Counted from the stretch's first letter, positions 16,890 to 25,509 are shown. The stretch is DNA of 64,000 nt from Fimbriiglobus ruber (GCF_002197845.1 NZ_NIDE01000010.1:172063-236062), one strand, 5' to 3'. The notes: generated from the sequence alone by a model not told the origin. A program made the numbers and translations.

Positions 16890-18435
16890 TGTCACGCCCC
16901 ATTAGAAATGTCCGGGGTTTGGCCCCAATAGAAATGTCCTCCCCCCGGGACATATTTCCACTCATCATAGACGTTTTCGCCAAGGATGATTTGGAGCTGG
17001 ACGGTACGATCGCTTCGGGTTATCTACCTCCTCGCCGCCGGAAGGATAGGGCTCCGCAGGAGTGCGACCCGAGCGTCCGGCAGTCGGCTGCATGCCCGCG
17101 GGACGGGAGTCCTTGACCGGCTCCCGTCCCGTCGTCTCCGCACTGGCATCGGCCGCTGATGCGCTAAACTCCGGGGGTTTGGGGGCAGAGCCCCCAAGGC
17201 TGCCCCCCACGGTGATCTCCTGGTACGGCAAATGACGCTTCCCGAACCGAATGTGCAGCGTCCCATCCAGTCTCTGCTCAATCACCACCCGGCCGCCACG
17301 CTCTCCCGGGTACGCTGGCGGCAACAATTGGTAGAACGTATTCGCGAAACGCACCACGTAGTCGTTGCTCACCACCCGCTCGCTCTGAATCGACAGGATC
17401 GACGCCAGCTTGTGATCTCGACCCAACGGTCGATGGGCATCGTTTGGCTGACGCGCCGGCTTGGCGAACCGCTTGTTGTGGTCGGGAAGGAGTTTCGCCA
17501 ACAACGCGTTGGCGTCCTCGCAGGTCGTGACCTTGGCCAACCGCAGTTCCTTGACCCACCGATCCTGAGCCGTGCCAAACGAACGCTCGACACGTCCCTT
17601 CGCCTGGGGACTGTGCGCCCGAATCAACTCTATGGCCAGTTCGCCGAGCGCTCGGCCAAACTGCGTTTGCGCGTCGGGATCGGCGAGCGGACGTCCCTTC
17701 TCGTGCGGCTCGAAGATGCTGTGTCGATCCGTGTAAACCGCCAGCGGTCGGCCGTATTTCCGCAGCCAGATCCCCAACAAATCCAGGTGCGATTCCACGC
17801 TCCCATGCCGGTAAAACTTCGCTTCGACGCGGCTGGTGGCGTCATCGATCATGGTGATCAGAACGATCGTCTCGCCGCGACCCTCCAGCCACTCATGCAC
17901 CGAGGCGTCCATCTGCACCAACTCGCCCAAACAAGCCCGTCGCGGCCGACGACTGCGATGCGGGTCACGGCGACGTTGGCGTTCCCACAAGCCCTCGGCC
18001 AGCAACCAGCGACGCAGCGTTTCGACGCCCACCTTCAACCCTTCTTCCGCCAACTTCTCGCACGCGAAGGTGGGGCCGAAGTCGCGGTAACGCTGGCGGT
18101 ACGCCGCCAGCACCTGCGTTCGCAGCTTGGCTTCCAGGCAGCGATTCGACGGCTGACCTCGAAGGCCATGCACCAGGGCGCTGTCACCCTGGGTCTTCAG
18201 TTTGCCCTTCAGTCGCCGGACCTGACGCGCGCTCAACTTCAACAAACCAGCGGCTTCCGTAACCGTCCGATCTCCCGATACCACCGCCTTCAGAATCGCC
18301 AAAACGTCACGCTCGCGCTGACTCATGGCTAGAATGCCCCAATCTTGTAGCTCGGTAGACATACGTCCTCCTTGGCATGAACAAGGAGGACATTTCTAAC
18401 GAGTTAAGGCCGGACATTTCTAATGTGTTTCAACA
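16890..18435 (-). mobile_element. IS1202-like insertion sequence with 17-bp target duplication (1546 bp)
   Basis: The outer ends are TGT...ACA; inverted repeats with CATTAGAAATGTCCGG and a second AGAAATGTCCTCC block lie just inside each end. CTGCGAAATCGCGGCGG is present on both sides (16873-16889 and 18436-18452), a 17-bp direct duplication. Long duplications of this kind are characteristic of IS1202-type elements formerly filed under ISNCY. The empty site was non-coding as far as can be seen. Confidence 0.85.
16965..18362 (-). CDS. IS1202/ISNCY-type transposase
   Basis: A 465-residue protein, apparently intact. The N-terminus is a helix-turn-helix (VTEAAGLLKLSARQVRRLK) followed by an Arg-rich stretch. 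The integrase-like core has LVQMDASVHEWLEG (first Asp), LAVYTDRHSIF (second Asp) and SPQAKGRVERSFGTAQDR (Glu). The C-terminus is a disordered Pro/Ser/Arg tail. AAGGAGG precedes the ATG at 18362. It drives movement of the surrounding element. Confidence 0.9.
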   Translation of the reverse strand: MSTELQDWGILAMSQRERDVLAILKAVVSGDRTVTEAAGLLKLSARQVRRLKGKLKTQGDSALVHGLRGQPSNRCLEAKLRTQVLAAYRQRYRDFGPTFACEKLAEEGLKVGVETLRRWLLAEGLWERQRRRDPHRSRRPRRACLGELVQMDASVHEWLEGRGETIVLITMIDDATSRVEAKFYRHGSVESHLDLLGIWLRKYGRPLAVYTDRHSIFEPHEKGRPLADPDAQTQFGRALGELAIELIRAHSPQAKGRVERSFGTAQDRWVKELRLAKVTTCEDANALLAKLLPDHNKRFAKPARQPNDAHRPLGRDHKLASILSIQSERVVSNDYVVRFANTFYQLLPPAYPGERGGRVVIEQRLDGTLHIRFGKRHLPYQEITVGGSLGGSAPKPPEFSASAADASAETTGREPVKDSRPAGMQPTAGRSGRTPAEPYPSGGEEVDNPKRSYRPAPNHPWRKRL

Positions 18436-18525
18436 CTGCGAAATCGCGGCGGTGGTGCGAAAAAAGTGATGCAATGTCCGGACCTACTAGTTGACCCAAC
18501 CCCGATCCCGTGGCATTCTCGGCTC

Positions 18526-18852
18526 ATGCCATGTTACGTCGTGAAACGCGGGAAAGGTCGGGCTTTTCGGGATGCCCAAGGACGCGTCTTTCGTCCGGAA
18601 GAGAGTTCACCCATCTTCATTTGCGGCAGGCTCGGCCCGCACTGCGACTGCGGCGGGGTGACCGAGATCCTGTGCGACTTCCCGATTGGAAAGAGCAAAA
18701 CCTGTGACCGCAAGCTCTGCGATGACTGCTCTCACCTGATCGGCCCTGATTTGCATTACTGCTCGGCCCACCATCAGGAATGGCGTGCGTTCCGTGAGGG
18801 CGGCGGCTTGGTCCGAGAACTGGAAAAAGTCGAGCCGTTCAAGGGGCGATGA
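18526..18852 (+). CDS. Small zinc-finger-like protein, phage type
   Basis: A 108-residue protein starting MPCYVVKRGKGRAF. Its second half is a Cys/His cluster (CDCGGVTEILC, then KTCDRKLCDDCSHLIG, YCSAHHQEW) that should bind one or two zinc ions. I know similar short proteins from prophage and plasmid accessory regions, without assigned function. It converges on the next gene with a 1-base gap. The start could be earlier (18466), but ATG at 18526 gives the compact protein. Confidence 0.6.
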   Translation: MPCYVVKRGKGRAFRDAQGRVFRPEESSPIFICGRLGPHCDCGGVTEILCDFPIGKSKTCDRKLCDDCSHLIGPDLHYCSAHHQEWRAFREGGGLVRELEKVEPFKGR

Positions 18853-18853
18853 A

Positions 18854-19264
18854 CTACTTCTTCACTGGCACCACCTTCACCCGGATTGCGGTAATTGTGT
18901 GGTCGTTACTCCTCAAAAGCTCTCTCTTCCCGGAACATAGCTTGTCCAGGGCGTACCTCACGGCGGAGACGGGGCCTTCGATTTCGAGTTCGTAGTTTTC
19001 GGTGTCGCCGGCGATCTTGAAGGTGTACTTGCCTCCGTTTACGGGGCCGAGCTTGGAAGGGAGGATGGTCGCGTAGGGAATAAACCAGAGGTCGCGGTTG
19101 GAGTCCTCGATCTGGATACCAAAGACCTGATGGCGGGAGGTTCTTCCGTCTCCGGAGGGTTCCTCAAAGGTGTCTCCAGGGGGATCGAGGGGGTCTTCCT
19201 GGGGTTTGTCCGCTGAGCGGTTATTGCCTTCGCGCCACTGTTCCAAGATCTTATTGGGTGCCAT
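18854..19264 (-). CDS. Hypothetical protein, 136 aa
   Basis: I do not recognise a family. The N-terminal third is acidic and Pro-rich (EDPLDPPGDTFEEPSGDG), followed by a small beta-rich domain (VFGIQIEDSNRDLWFIPYA, FKIAGDTENYELEIEGP) that ends in basic strands. GGAG lies eight bases before the ATG at 19264. It sits between a zinc protein on the other strand and a structured repeat copy. Confidence 0.6.
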   Translation of the reverse strand: MAPNKILEQWREGNNRSADKPQEDPLDPPGDTFEEPSGDGRTSRHQVFGIQIEDSNRDLWFIPYATILPSKLGPVNGGKYTFKIAGDTENYELEIEGPVSAVRYALDKLCSGKRELLRSNDHTITAIRVKVVPVKK

Positions 19265-19324
19265 TTTTGTTAGCTCCGTTGGTTCGAGGCGAGAATGCAT
19301 CAGATCGAGAAAGAGGTCAACAGG

Positions 19325-19409
19325 TTTGGGGCGTCACCCTTCGGGTCGGGCTCTGCGCGACTTCGCTTCGCTGCGGTCCTTCGGACTGAATCGCTTCGAT
19401 CCCTGACGC
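19325..19409 (+). repeat. Structured repeat family, copy C
   Basis: Closing arms GGGGCGTC and CTGACGC; first hairpin ACCCTTCGGGT; second hairpin GGTCCTTCGGACT. It fills the gap between two minus-strand genes. Confidence 0.8.
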
Positions 19410-19414
19410 GGAGA

Positions 19415-19603
19415 TCAGGCGCCGCTGTTGCCCTTGATGAGCTTGACGACTTCCGCATCGGGCATGTCTAGTACGAACTTTGCTATCTCTGCCGCATCGC
19501 GGACCACCTGCTTTGTCGTCAACGATTTGGCCTTTTTCTTGTGGACGTGAAGCGCGTAGCTGACGCACCAGCCCCGCATCTGCGCCTTTTCAAAGTCGTT
19601 CAT
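19415..19603 (-). CDS. Small hypothetical protein, 62 aa
   Basis: A basic helical protein (MNDFEKAQMRGWCVSYAL, KKKAKSLTTKQVVRDA, AEVVKLIKGN). No family is recognised. Its ATG overlaps the stop of the upstream gene (ATGA at 19600-19603), so it is the last gene of the translationally coupled series that begins at 21833. Confidence 0.55.
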   Translation of the reverse strand: MNDFEKAQMRGWCVSYALHVHKKKAKSLTTKQVVRDAAEIAKFVLDMPDAEVVKLIKGNSGA

Positions 19604-19875
19604 GCAGTTGCCTCATCCGCTGTCTCGGATAGGGCCGTGAATTTTGGACCAGCATCGGTGGAATATCCAATCTTCGGAAACGGCACGTCCTTTCCGTCAC
19701 GGTGAACGTAGATTTTCCCTGACTGCCACCAGATCGTCTCACCCAACGAGACCTTGGGCCGTAGGTTCGATTCGTCGCCAATGACACAGGTACGGTCGCG
19801 ATTGTCCCGCACCCAGAACTTGGTGAAGCCATCCTTCGTGTTGGCCATGTTGTAGACAGTGCCGCCGACGCTCAT
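19600..19875 (-). CDS. Small hypothetical protein, 91 aa
   Basis: Starts MSVGGTVYNMANTKDGFTKF and reads as a small beta-rich domain (FWVRDNRDRTCVIGDES, GETIWWQSGKIYVHRDGK). No family is recognised. GGAG precedes the ATG at 19875, and the ATG overlaps the stop of the lipoprotein gene. The chosen start excludes a 44-residue extension that would read through that gene in another frame. Confidence 0.6.
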   Translation of the reverse strand: MSVGGTVYNMANTKDGFTKFWVRDNRDRTCVIGDESNLRPKVSLGETIWWQSGKIYVHRDGKDVPFPKIGYSTDAGPKFTALSETADEATA

Positions 19876-19988
19876 TCGCACTCCTTCGCCCCTTCCTGCC
19901 GCACGATGAGACCGCAGTAGATCGCCCGGGGCGACACACAGCCAGATAGGAGCAGGGACAGAATGAGACAAAAGACGAGGCGCTTCAT
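19872..19988 (-). CDS. Small predicted lipoprotein, 38 aa
   Basis: A very short frame: MKRLVFCLILSLLLSGCVSP followed by 18 residues. LLSGC is a good lipobox, so the mature peptide would be a lipid-anchored molecule of only 22 residues. It overlaps both neighbours through ATGA. In phages a tiny lipoprotein near a small amphipathic partner can be an Rz1-type outer-membrane spanin subunit. The preceding 35-residue gene has no clear membrane anchor, so that reading is only a guess. Confidence 0.6.
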   Translation of the reverse strand: MKRLVFCLILSLLLSGCVSPRAIYCGLIVRQEGAKECE

Positions 19989-20092
19989 TTCCGCCTCCAA
20001 TATTCATCGAGCTCGATCTTTTTCCTCAGCCAATCCTCGAGCCGGCAAAGTTGTGAAACGACCGTGCAGATTGTCCATTTGATGAAACTCAT
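19985..20092 (-). CDS. Small hypothetical peptide, 35 aa
   Basis: Reads MSFIKWTICTVVSQLCRLED and ends KKIELDEYWRRK. The N-terminal half is moderately hydrophobic and the rest is a charged helix. The start lies in the stop of the Lar-like gene (ATGA) and the stop lies in the start of the lipoprotein gene. The unbroken chain of overlaps is the main support for its being real. Confidence 0.45.
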   Translation of the reverse strand: MSFIKWTICTVVSQLCRLEDWLRKKIELDEYWRRK

Positions 20093-21042
20093 CTCCGCCT
20101 CCGCAGTTCGTACTTCTCCAGCAGGGCGGCGAGGGCTGCCTGGCCGAGCAGGTTCTCGGCGAAGATCGCCTTGATTGATATTCCTTCCAAGGCAAAGGCT
20201 TCCTTCATGATCCGTGCCGTCATCGCTTCCACCGCTTCCCGCTTTTCGGCTTCGGTCAGAGCGGAGGGAGTGCCACGATCTCGAACACAAGGGCCGTTAT
20301 GTGCGCAGTATCCTTGGTGCAGTACGCCTTGGTGCTGACGGCCGATTTCAACCGCTTCCTCAAGGCCAGCGTAATCCTCAGTGTGGCGCGCTTCTTCCTT
20401 TACGGTCTCCAACTTTTCGATCAGCGATGCGTCGTTCTGCCCGGCGGCCGCCATGCGGGTGTTCCACGCGACCTGCCAGATAGCCCACCAAGATTCCCAT
20501 GCGCGATGCTGAATACGGTCAAAGTCCTTTGGCAGGAGAATGCCCCACATTTCGCCAATCGCAGCTTTAAAAGCCGCTCGACAATCATCGGGGCACTCCT
20601 CGGGTGCGCTTTTTCTGCAGCACTCTTTATAACCACGGTTCACGCGGCGTTCTTTCACTTCGTTTGCATGCTGACGAACAACGTACTCCGCTTCCTTCAG
20701 CCAAATGACAGGCGTTTCGTCAGTCCACATATCGGCACGGTCGGCTCTTGCAGCCAGCTTCTCGATCAGCGATACGTTACTCGGCGTGGCGGGGGTTCCT
20801 TCCTCTGCATCCTTTCGGGTAGCAAACCCCGCCGTTTCAGCAGCGGAAGCTCCAAGACAAGAAACCCCCATAACGCGAGCATTCCATGCTGCCGTAGCCT
20901 CTTTTTCCGAGTGTGGACCTACCGTTTGAATTGGGCACTCAGAGCATGCTGCTTCGCAAAACACTTCATTAAGCCACATAATAGTTGCCGTCCCGCCGCA
21001 CATTGGACACGACAGTAACGTCTCGTTCGGGGCGGAGGTCAT
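20089..21042 (-). CDS. Lar-like zinc-ribbon protein, extended
   Basis: A 317-residue protein. The first 60 residues look like a Lar-type (restriction alleviation) zinc ribbon: LLSCPMCGGTATIMWLNE, then CSECPIQTVGPHSEKEA and a TAAWNAR ending, the classic phage signature. The remaining ~250 residues are helical and of unknown family; SLIEKL occurs twice, before two separate helical segments. Phage Lar proteins modulate type I restriction, but whether this one does is open. The ATG at 21042 overlaps the upstream stop (ATGA); a longer frame to 21189 runs through that gene. Confidence 0.65.
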   Translation of the reverse strand: MTSAPNETLLSCPMCGGTATIMWLNEVFCEAACSECPIQTVGPHSEKEATAAWNARVMGVSCLGASAAETAGFATRKDAEEGTPATPSNVSLIEKLAARADRADMWTDETPVIWLKEAEYVVRQHANEVKERRVNRGYKECCRKSAPEECPDDCRAAFKAAIGEMWGILLPKDFDRIQHRAWESWWAIWQVAWNTRMAAAGQNDASLIEKLETVKEEARHTEDYAGLEEAVEIGRQHQGVLHQGYCAHNGPCVRDRGTPSALTEAEKREAVEAMTARIMKEAFALEGISIKAIFAENLLGQAALAALLEKYELRRRR

Positions 21043-21833
21043 GCGGCATTCCTCCCAAGTATCTCGTCCACGTTCTTCTGGTGGACGCGGAAGGAGAGGC
21101 ACCAGCACCACGGATTTTTGGACCAGGAGCCGCGGCCGTTTATCGCGTGCCAGAGATTTCCATAAGCAGAACGCGCACTTCCGAGACATTGGTCAGAAGA
21201 CCTTGTGCGATCCCACATCCAGCCGTCGCGTTGCGGATGGTGTTCGGCTGGCGCGGGGCAGTCGCCCACGTCCTGCGGAGGGGATGCGCGATGAAAGCAT
21301 TTTCGACCGTAGTCAGTGAAGAAAATTCCTTCGGCCTTTGCATCTTCCTCGCTGATGTCCTGAAGCCGTTCGACCCGAACTTCGGTCAGCTCAAGCGTAA
21401 GGCGGGAGGCCCATCTGGGCATGTGGATGGAGGGCCGCCACTTGGGTGCCTCTTCATCGCCTTTGGCTTCGTCAGCAGGCCATTCTCCCGGTTGATCAGT
21501 GCATCCCGGCGGAAGGTCAGCGCGGTATTGAATTTCGCATTCGCGAATGGGGCGTGGGTACTCATCAGGAGAAACGGCACCCCACGTCTCCCGCACCCAG
21601 AGAAGGTCGCCGGGTTGACCGTAGGGGCAAAGAAGTGGATTGCTGTTAAGCATCGGGCGTAATCGGAAGCCGCCGATATTCCAATAGGGTTCCCCATCAA
21701 GAACTTTGTCGGGCTGTGGCTTCACGATGCGGCGAGTTTGGCTTTTCCTACCTTCCAGCAGAGCACGAATCATCGCCGACGACATCAGTATTGGGTGAGT
21801 CTTCGGGCTTGCGCCGTTTGTGAAATCAGTCAT
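21039..21833 (-). CDS. Phage-type ASCH-domain protein
   Basis: A 264-residue protein of the kind often labelled morphogenetic protein in prophages: MSSAMIRALLEGRKSQTRR, then CPYGQPGDLLWVRETWG, WRPSIHMPRWASRLTLELT, VRVERLQDISEEDAKAEGI, and near the end NLWHAINGRGSW with NPWCWCLSF. The pattern fits an ASCH fold, a putative RNA-binding domain. It heads the chain of overlapping small genes that runs down to 19415. The 72 bases after the relaxase gene may contain its promoter. Confidence 0.8.
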   Translation of the reverse strand: MTDFTNGASPKTHPILMSSAMIRALLEGRKSQTRRIVKPQPDKVLDGEPYWNIGGFRLRPMLNSNPLLCPYGQPGDLLWVRETWGAVSPDEYPRPIRECEIQYRADLPPGCTDQPGEWPADEAKGDEEAPKWRPSIHMPRWASRLTLELTEVRVERLQDISEEDAKAEGIFFTDYGRKCFHRASPPQDVGDCPAPAEHHPQRDGWMWDRTRSSDQCLGSARSAYGNLWHAINGRGSWSKNPWCWCLSFRVHQKNVDEILGRNAA

Positions 21834-21905
21834 AATTGAACCTCCATTTGAACAGTGGAGGGAGCCTAGCAGAGGCCGATTCTTCGCGCAACTGGTAGGC
21901 TCTCG

Positions 21906-24863
21906 TTACCCCAATTCGTGGGTCAGGTCGCGGCGTTTTTCCATTCCTCGGTTCCGAACGCCGTCCATGACTCGGGAGCCAAGCTCACGCAGGAACGCCA
22001 CCCGTCGCTTCAGCTTCTCACGCACTCCTTTCCTTGGTGCGCGAACAAGATCTGAGGCGAGAAATCGCTTGTCATCCCGCTGAATAGCATCGCGAACGGC
22101 CTCTTTGTCATCGCAATAAATCTGCGTCTTTTGCCGCGCCCGTGAGGTCGAAACATAGAACTGCTCACTCCCCATCGCTCGGACCGACTGATTTCCCATC
22201 GCGAGCAAGGCGATGTCCACTGTCTTGCCCTGGCTGGCATGCGACGTGACGACATATCCCGGTGCGAGATGCCCGAAGTCCTTGGAAATAACCCAGCCGT
22301 TGTTGAGGCGGATATTCCCGGCGTCAGTGAAGCCGTCTACCGTGTAGGTGGCACCGTTGTTCAGGCGGTGGCTTCCGGAGAGGTCTTTGCCGTTGGAAGT
22401 AATTCGGACAAGGTCACCCGATGCCAAAGCCAGTCGGGCCTTTTCATAAACAGCGATTCGGTCTGGTTTGGGTACACAAACAGAAGGATCGTTCCCGGTG
22501 GGAGTGAACGGAATACGGTCACTTGCCCGATAATCTCCTTGCGCTCGGACGAATTGAGCAACCCGTCCTTCCCCACGAGCCATACTTTCGCCTCGCTCCG
22601 CTTCGGTGAGATGGAGCGGAACCAAGGTCTCGAAAACGTGATCCTCACCCTTCAGCTTCCCTTCCTGTTTCAGACGTGTCCGAATCGCTGCCGTGACTTG
22701 ATCTCCCTCGGCGTGCGTCGGGCTCACAACAAGGACCGATTTCCCATCTTTGATCGCCGCAACGTAGTCTCCAGCGATGTCCCCACCCTGCTTCACCCAG
22801 CCGAGCCTGTCAAGCTTCTCGAAGGCGTCAGAGACTCTACCCTGGCTGGCGAGCTTCACGGCTTCGCGGTATTCACCACCCTGACGGCGAATCTCGGAGA
22901 CCTCGGCTACCGGGAGGCCGGCGCGGTCTTCGAGTAAGGTCAGGACATCCCCGCGGGCAACGCTCTTGTGCTGGCGTCGGTCGCCCAGGAGGAGAATCCT
23001 GGCGTGAATTGAGTCAGCTATCTGAATGAGCCGAGCCATGTCGTGAGCGCCCGCGAGAGAAGCTTCATCCAGGACGATGAGGCCGTTGCGGGCTTTCTGT
23101 TGGGTTTCGTCGTCGAGGAGGAATTTGGCGAGGGTTTCTGCACCCTCGAAGCCCTCGCGGCGCAGAACGCCACGGGATGCCTCAGCAGAAGGAGCGAGGA
23201 TCACCCAGGGGACGTTGACTCCTTGAAGGAGGGCTTTGGTCATGGTCGTCTTACCGGTGCCGGCAGCGCCGCGGATCAGAATTAGAGGATCGCGGGAGTA
23301 CCAAGCATGGCGGACGGCGGCAAGTTGGGAGGGAGAGAGGTCGACCTTTTTCGGTTGCTCGGCGAGGGTAAGTGTGACAATATCGGACTCGTTACACGTC
23401 GATCCGTAAGCAGTGTCCAACTTTTGCGGGTTTGAAGGCTGCTTCGATTCGTCGGGGTGGCCTTTTTCTTGACCGTTGGACGGGCTTGTGACAAGGTCGG
23501 TGTCGGCAGGTAATTCCTTTGCCTTCCCTACGGTGCTGCCTTCCATCGGTTGGCTATGAGCCGCGGGAGTTGTGGGGGTGAGGGTGCTGTCAGTAGAAAC
23601 CGTTTGCCCGAATCGTGATGATGCGGCATGTTCGGATTTACTGGATAATACTCCCCCCTGGGGAAACAAATCTGGTGAGGCAAGGGGTCGGAAACGGCCC
23701 CTTCCCTTCTGCGCGAATTCCAGGATCTTCCGTTCTTCGTTTAAAACCCCTTTCGTGGTGACCATCGTCCTGCCGTCGACATCACGGCGGATGAGGTCCT
23801 TACGGCTTCCCAGTTCCTTGTAGATGCCTTCGGGGGTAACGGAGCCGAGTCCGTGTTTTAAGGCGGTGGTTACGAGTTCGCGTTCGGATACGACGGAGGA
23901 GCGTTCAAAGCTGTGGCGCATCGCCCAGTCAAGGCCAGCGGCGTTGGCGAGTTCGGGGAGGGGAGTTTCACGGTGAGAATTTACGACTGTTTCGTGGATG
24001 GCGTGGCGTTCCCGGAGGGTTACGCGGTCCTCCCAACCCTTCACAAGAGAATCCCAGGTCTGGCCTTCTTTCTTGGGTTCTCTGGTAGTGGCGCCGAGTT
24101 TGGCTTTGGTCTCGGGTTTCTTGATTCCAAGGAGGTCTGCGGTCTTCTCAATGAGTGTTGTTCTGCGGGAGAACTCCTTGATGGTTCTCTCGGGAACTCC
24201 GGTGATCTCGAAGTCGTCCTTCGTTTTGCGGATGTCATAACCAAGGGCTTGGAGGCGGTTTGCAAGGCGGGTGCGGAACATGGCCTGGAAATAAGGCGCA
24301 TCGGTTTTGATCCCTCCGAATTGGCCAGCTTTCCACTGCTTTTCTTCAGAGTCAAAGGTCGCGTTAAAGACGACGGCATGAACGTGAAGTTGGGGGTCTG
24401 GGGTGCCATTGATCGGTCTGGAAGTGTGGTGCAGGTAATCCGTCCAGACGAGGTTTCCTGTTTTACGGTCGAAGTCGGCGCCCTTTCTTCGGACGCGGGT
24501 GGAAATCTCTCTTTCGATTTCAGCCATCGTGTCGGCTACCGCACCACGGAATTCATTGGGGAGACGGTCATCTTGCCCAAGGGCGTAGAGGATGGAAATG
24601 CTTTTTGGGACACTGAAAGTCAGGTCATATCCAACACGGCGGTTCTCCAGGTGTTTCGCGGTTAGCTGGAGACCGCTTTTGGGGTGGAGGTTGTCGCATA
24701 GACGTTCAAAGTCTTGTTGGTCGACGGTGCCTTCGAGGCCGAGTAGATCTGCTCCTTTACCGTGCCAGTGGGCTTCGAGATTCTCGCCCTCGATCATGTA
24801 GTCACTCAGGGCATAATACGCCTTGGCTGCCGCTGTATTCGGTATCGCATTTATCCTCAGCAC
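21906..24863 (-). CDS. MobF-family relaxase with helicase domain
   Basis: A 985-residue TrwC/TraI-like relaxase, the enzyme that nicks oriT and starts conjugative transfer. The N-terminus has the tyrosine pair Y16-Y17; the metal-binding His triad is at about H145/H146, H160 and H162 (PQLHVHAVVF). A Walker A motif (GAAGTGKTT) near residue 535 and VLDEAS mark the RecD-like helicase; SHASQGKT and YVSTSRARQ complete it. The start is GTG at 24863 with AGAGGTG upstream. It overlaps the end of a homing endonuclease gene by 62 bases. No coupling protein or pilus genes are visible, so the element may be mobilizable rather than self-transmissible. Confidence 0.95.
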   Translation of the reverse strand: MLRINAIPNTAAAKAYYALSDYMIEGENLEAHWHGKGADLLGLEGTVDQQDFERLCDNLHPKSGLQLTAKHLENRRVGYDLTFSVPKSISILYALGQDDRLPNEFRGAVADTMAEIEREISTRVRRKGADFDRKTGNLVWTDYLHHTSRPINGTPDPQLHVHAVVFNATFDSEEKQWKAGQFGGIKTDAPYFQAMFRTRLANRLQALGYDIRKTKDDFEITGVPERTIKEFSRRTTLIEKTADLLGIKKPETKAKLGATTREPKKEGQTWDSLVKGWEDRVTLRERHAIHETVVNSHRETPLPELANAAGLDWAMRHSFERSSVVSERELVTTALKHGLGSVTPEGIYKELGSRKDLIRRDVDGRTMVTTKGVLNEERKILEFAQKGRGRFRPLASPDLFPQGGVLSSKSEHAASSRFGQTVSTDSTLTPTTPAAHSQPMEGSTVGKAKELPADTDLVTSPSNGQEKGHPDESKQPSNPQKLDTAYGSTCNESDIVTLTLAEQPKKVDLSPSQLAAVRHAWYSRDPLILIRGAAGTGKTTMTKALLQGVNVPWVILAPSAEASRGVLRREGFEGAETLAKFLLDDETQQKARNGLIVLDEASLAGAHDMARLIQIADSIHARILLLGDRRQHKSVARGDVLTLLEDRAGLPVAEVSEIRRQGGEYREAVKLASQGRVSDAFEKLDRLGWVKQGGDIAGDYVAAIKDGKSVLVVSPTHAEGDQVTAAIRTRLKQEGKLKGEDHVFETLVPLHLTEAERGESMARGEGRVAQFVRAQGDYRASDRIPFTPTGNDPSVCVPKPDRIAVYEKARLALASGDLVRITSNGKDLSGSHRLNNGATYTVDGFTDAGNIRLNNGWVISKDFGHLAPGYVVTSHASQGKTVDIALLAMGNQSVRAMGSEQFYVSTSRARQKTQIYCDDKEAVRDAIQRDDKRFLASDLVRAPRKGVREKLKRRVAFLRELGSRVMDGVRNRGMEKRRDLTHELG

Positions 24864-25413
24864 GGAACACCTCTCTTCCAGACTCCTCTATGTGGCTCCA
24901 AGTACGACCGGTCTGAACACTTTTGATGGCGGCGTCGGAAATTTTGAAAACGGATGAGATAGAGTAGATGGACGCTCCACGGCTGAGTAAGTAACGAATG
25001 ACGCGAACATCTGTCTCCGAAAGCTTTGAACCGATGATGTCCTCGCCCCGCAGAAGACGGCCATGCCGCCTTGTGTCCTGAACGTTTTCGAGACGGGTGC
25101 CCCAGGCTAAGTTCTCGATGCAGTTGTTGGTCCGGGTTCCATCCAAGTGCCTGACTTCGTGATTGGCTGGGCAAGGAGGGAGAAAGGCTTCGGCAACCAA
25201 GCGGTGGATGTAGCGCGGAGGGGCTTTGCCCTGGTCGCCTTGGATCGTGACGACGTAATATCCAACCTTTCCGAGGTATGGCTTCCGTTTCCTGTAAGTA
25301 GTCACACCATCCCGCACCGTGACTCGGTAGACGTTGCCCCGATCGGAAACGGCATAGTTCGGTGCCCAGCTTATAGGCCTGAGCGTTTCGCTCGGTTCGA
25401 CCTGTCCTTCCAT
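24802..25413 (-). CDS. NUMOD4/HNH homing endonuclease inserted at the relaxase start
   Basis: A 203-residue protein: an N-terminal NUMOD4-like segment (PISWAPNYAVSDRGNVYRV), an HNH core (HRLVAEAFLPPCPANHEVRH, then LDGTRTNNCIENLAWGT) and a C-terminal DNA-recognition helix-turn-helix (VRVIRYLLSRGASIYSIS). GGAGGGTT lies before the ATG at 25413. The gene ends 62 bases inside the relaxase gene, and a second copy of the relaxase start lies just upstream at 25496-25546. The gene therefore appears to have entered the relaxase gene while supplying a new start to it. Confidence 0.85.
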   Translation of the reverse strand: MEGQVEPSETLRPISWAPNYAVSDRGNVYRVTVRDGVTTYRKRKPYLGKVGYYVVTIQGDQGKAPPRYIHRLVAEAFLPPCPANHEVRHLDGTRTNNCIENLAWGTRLENVQDTRRHGRLLRGEDIIGSKLSETDVRVIRYLLSRGASIYSISSVFKISDAAIKSVQTGRTWSHIEESGREVFRAEDKCDTEYSGSQGVLCPE

Positions 25414-25468
25414 AACCCTCCGTAGCTGTAATAGTTGAGGTACTACTACAAGCACGAAAGTGGCGATC

Positions 25469-25509
25469 AGTCAAGTTACTACTTGAGCGACACTTGTAAT
25501 AACTTGACT
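25469..25509. repeat. Inverted repeat upstream of the homing endonuclease
   Basis: AGTCAAGTTACTAC (25469-25482) and GTAATAACTTGACT (25496-25509) are inverted repeats with one mismatch around a 13-base loop. The right arm lies within the orphan relaxase start. A nested TCAAGT/ACTTGA palindrome falls in the left arm. It could be a regulatory hairpin or the outer boundary of the inserted endonuclease unit. Confidence 0.6.

Noticed and set aside
17232..18332. 366-codon plus-strand frame
   Set aside because: Antisense shadow of the IS1202-like transposase, whose catalytic motifs are on the minus strand.
23913..24665. 250-codon plus-strand frame
   Set aside because: Antisense shadow of the MobF relaxase.
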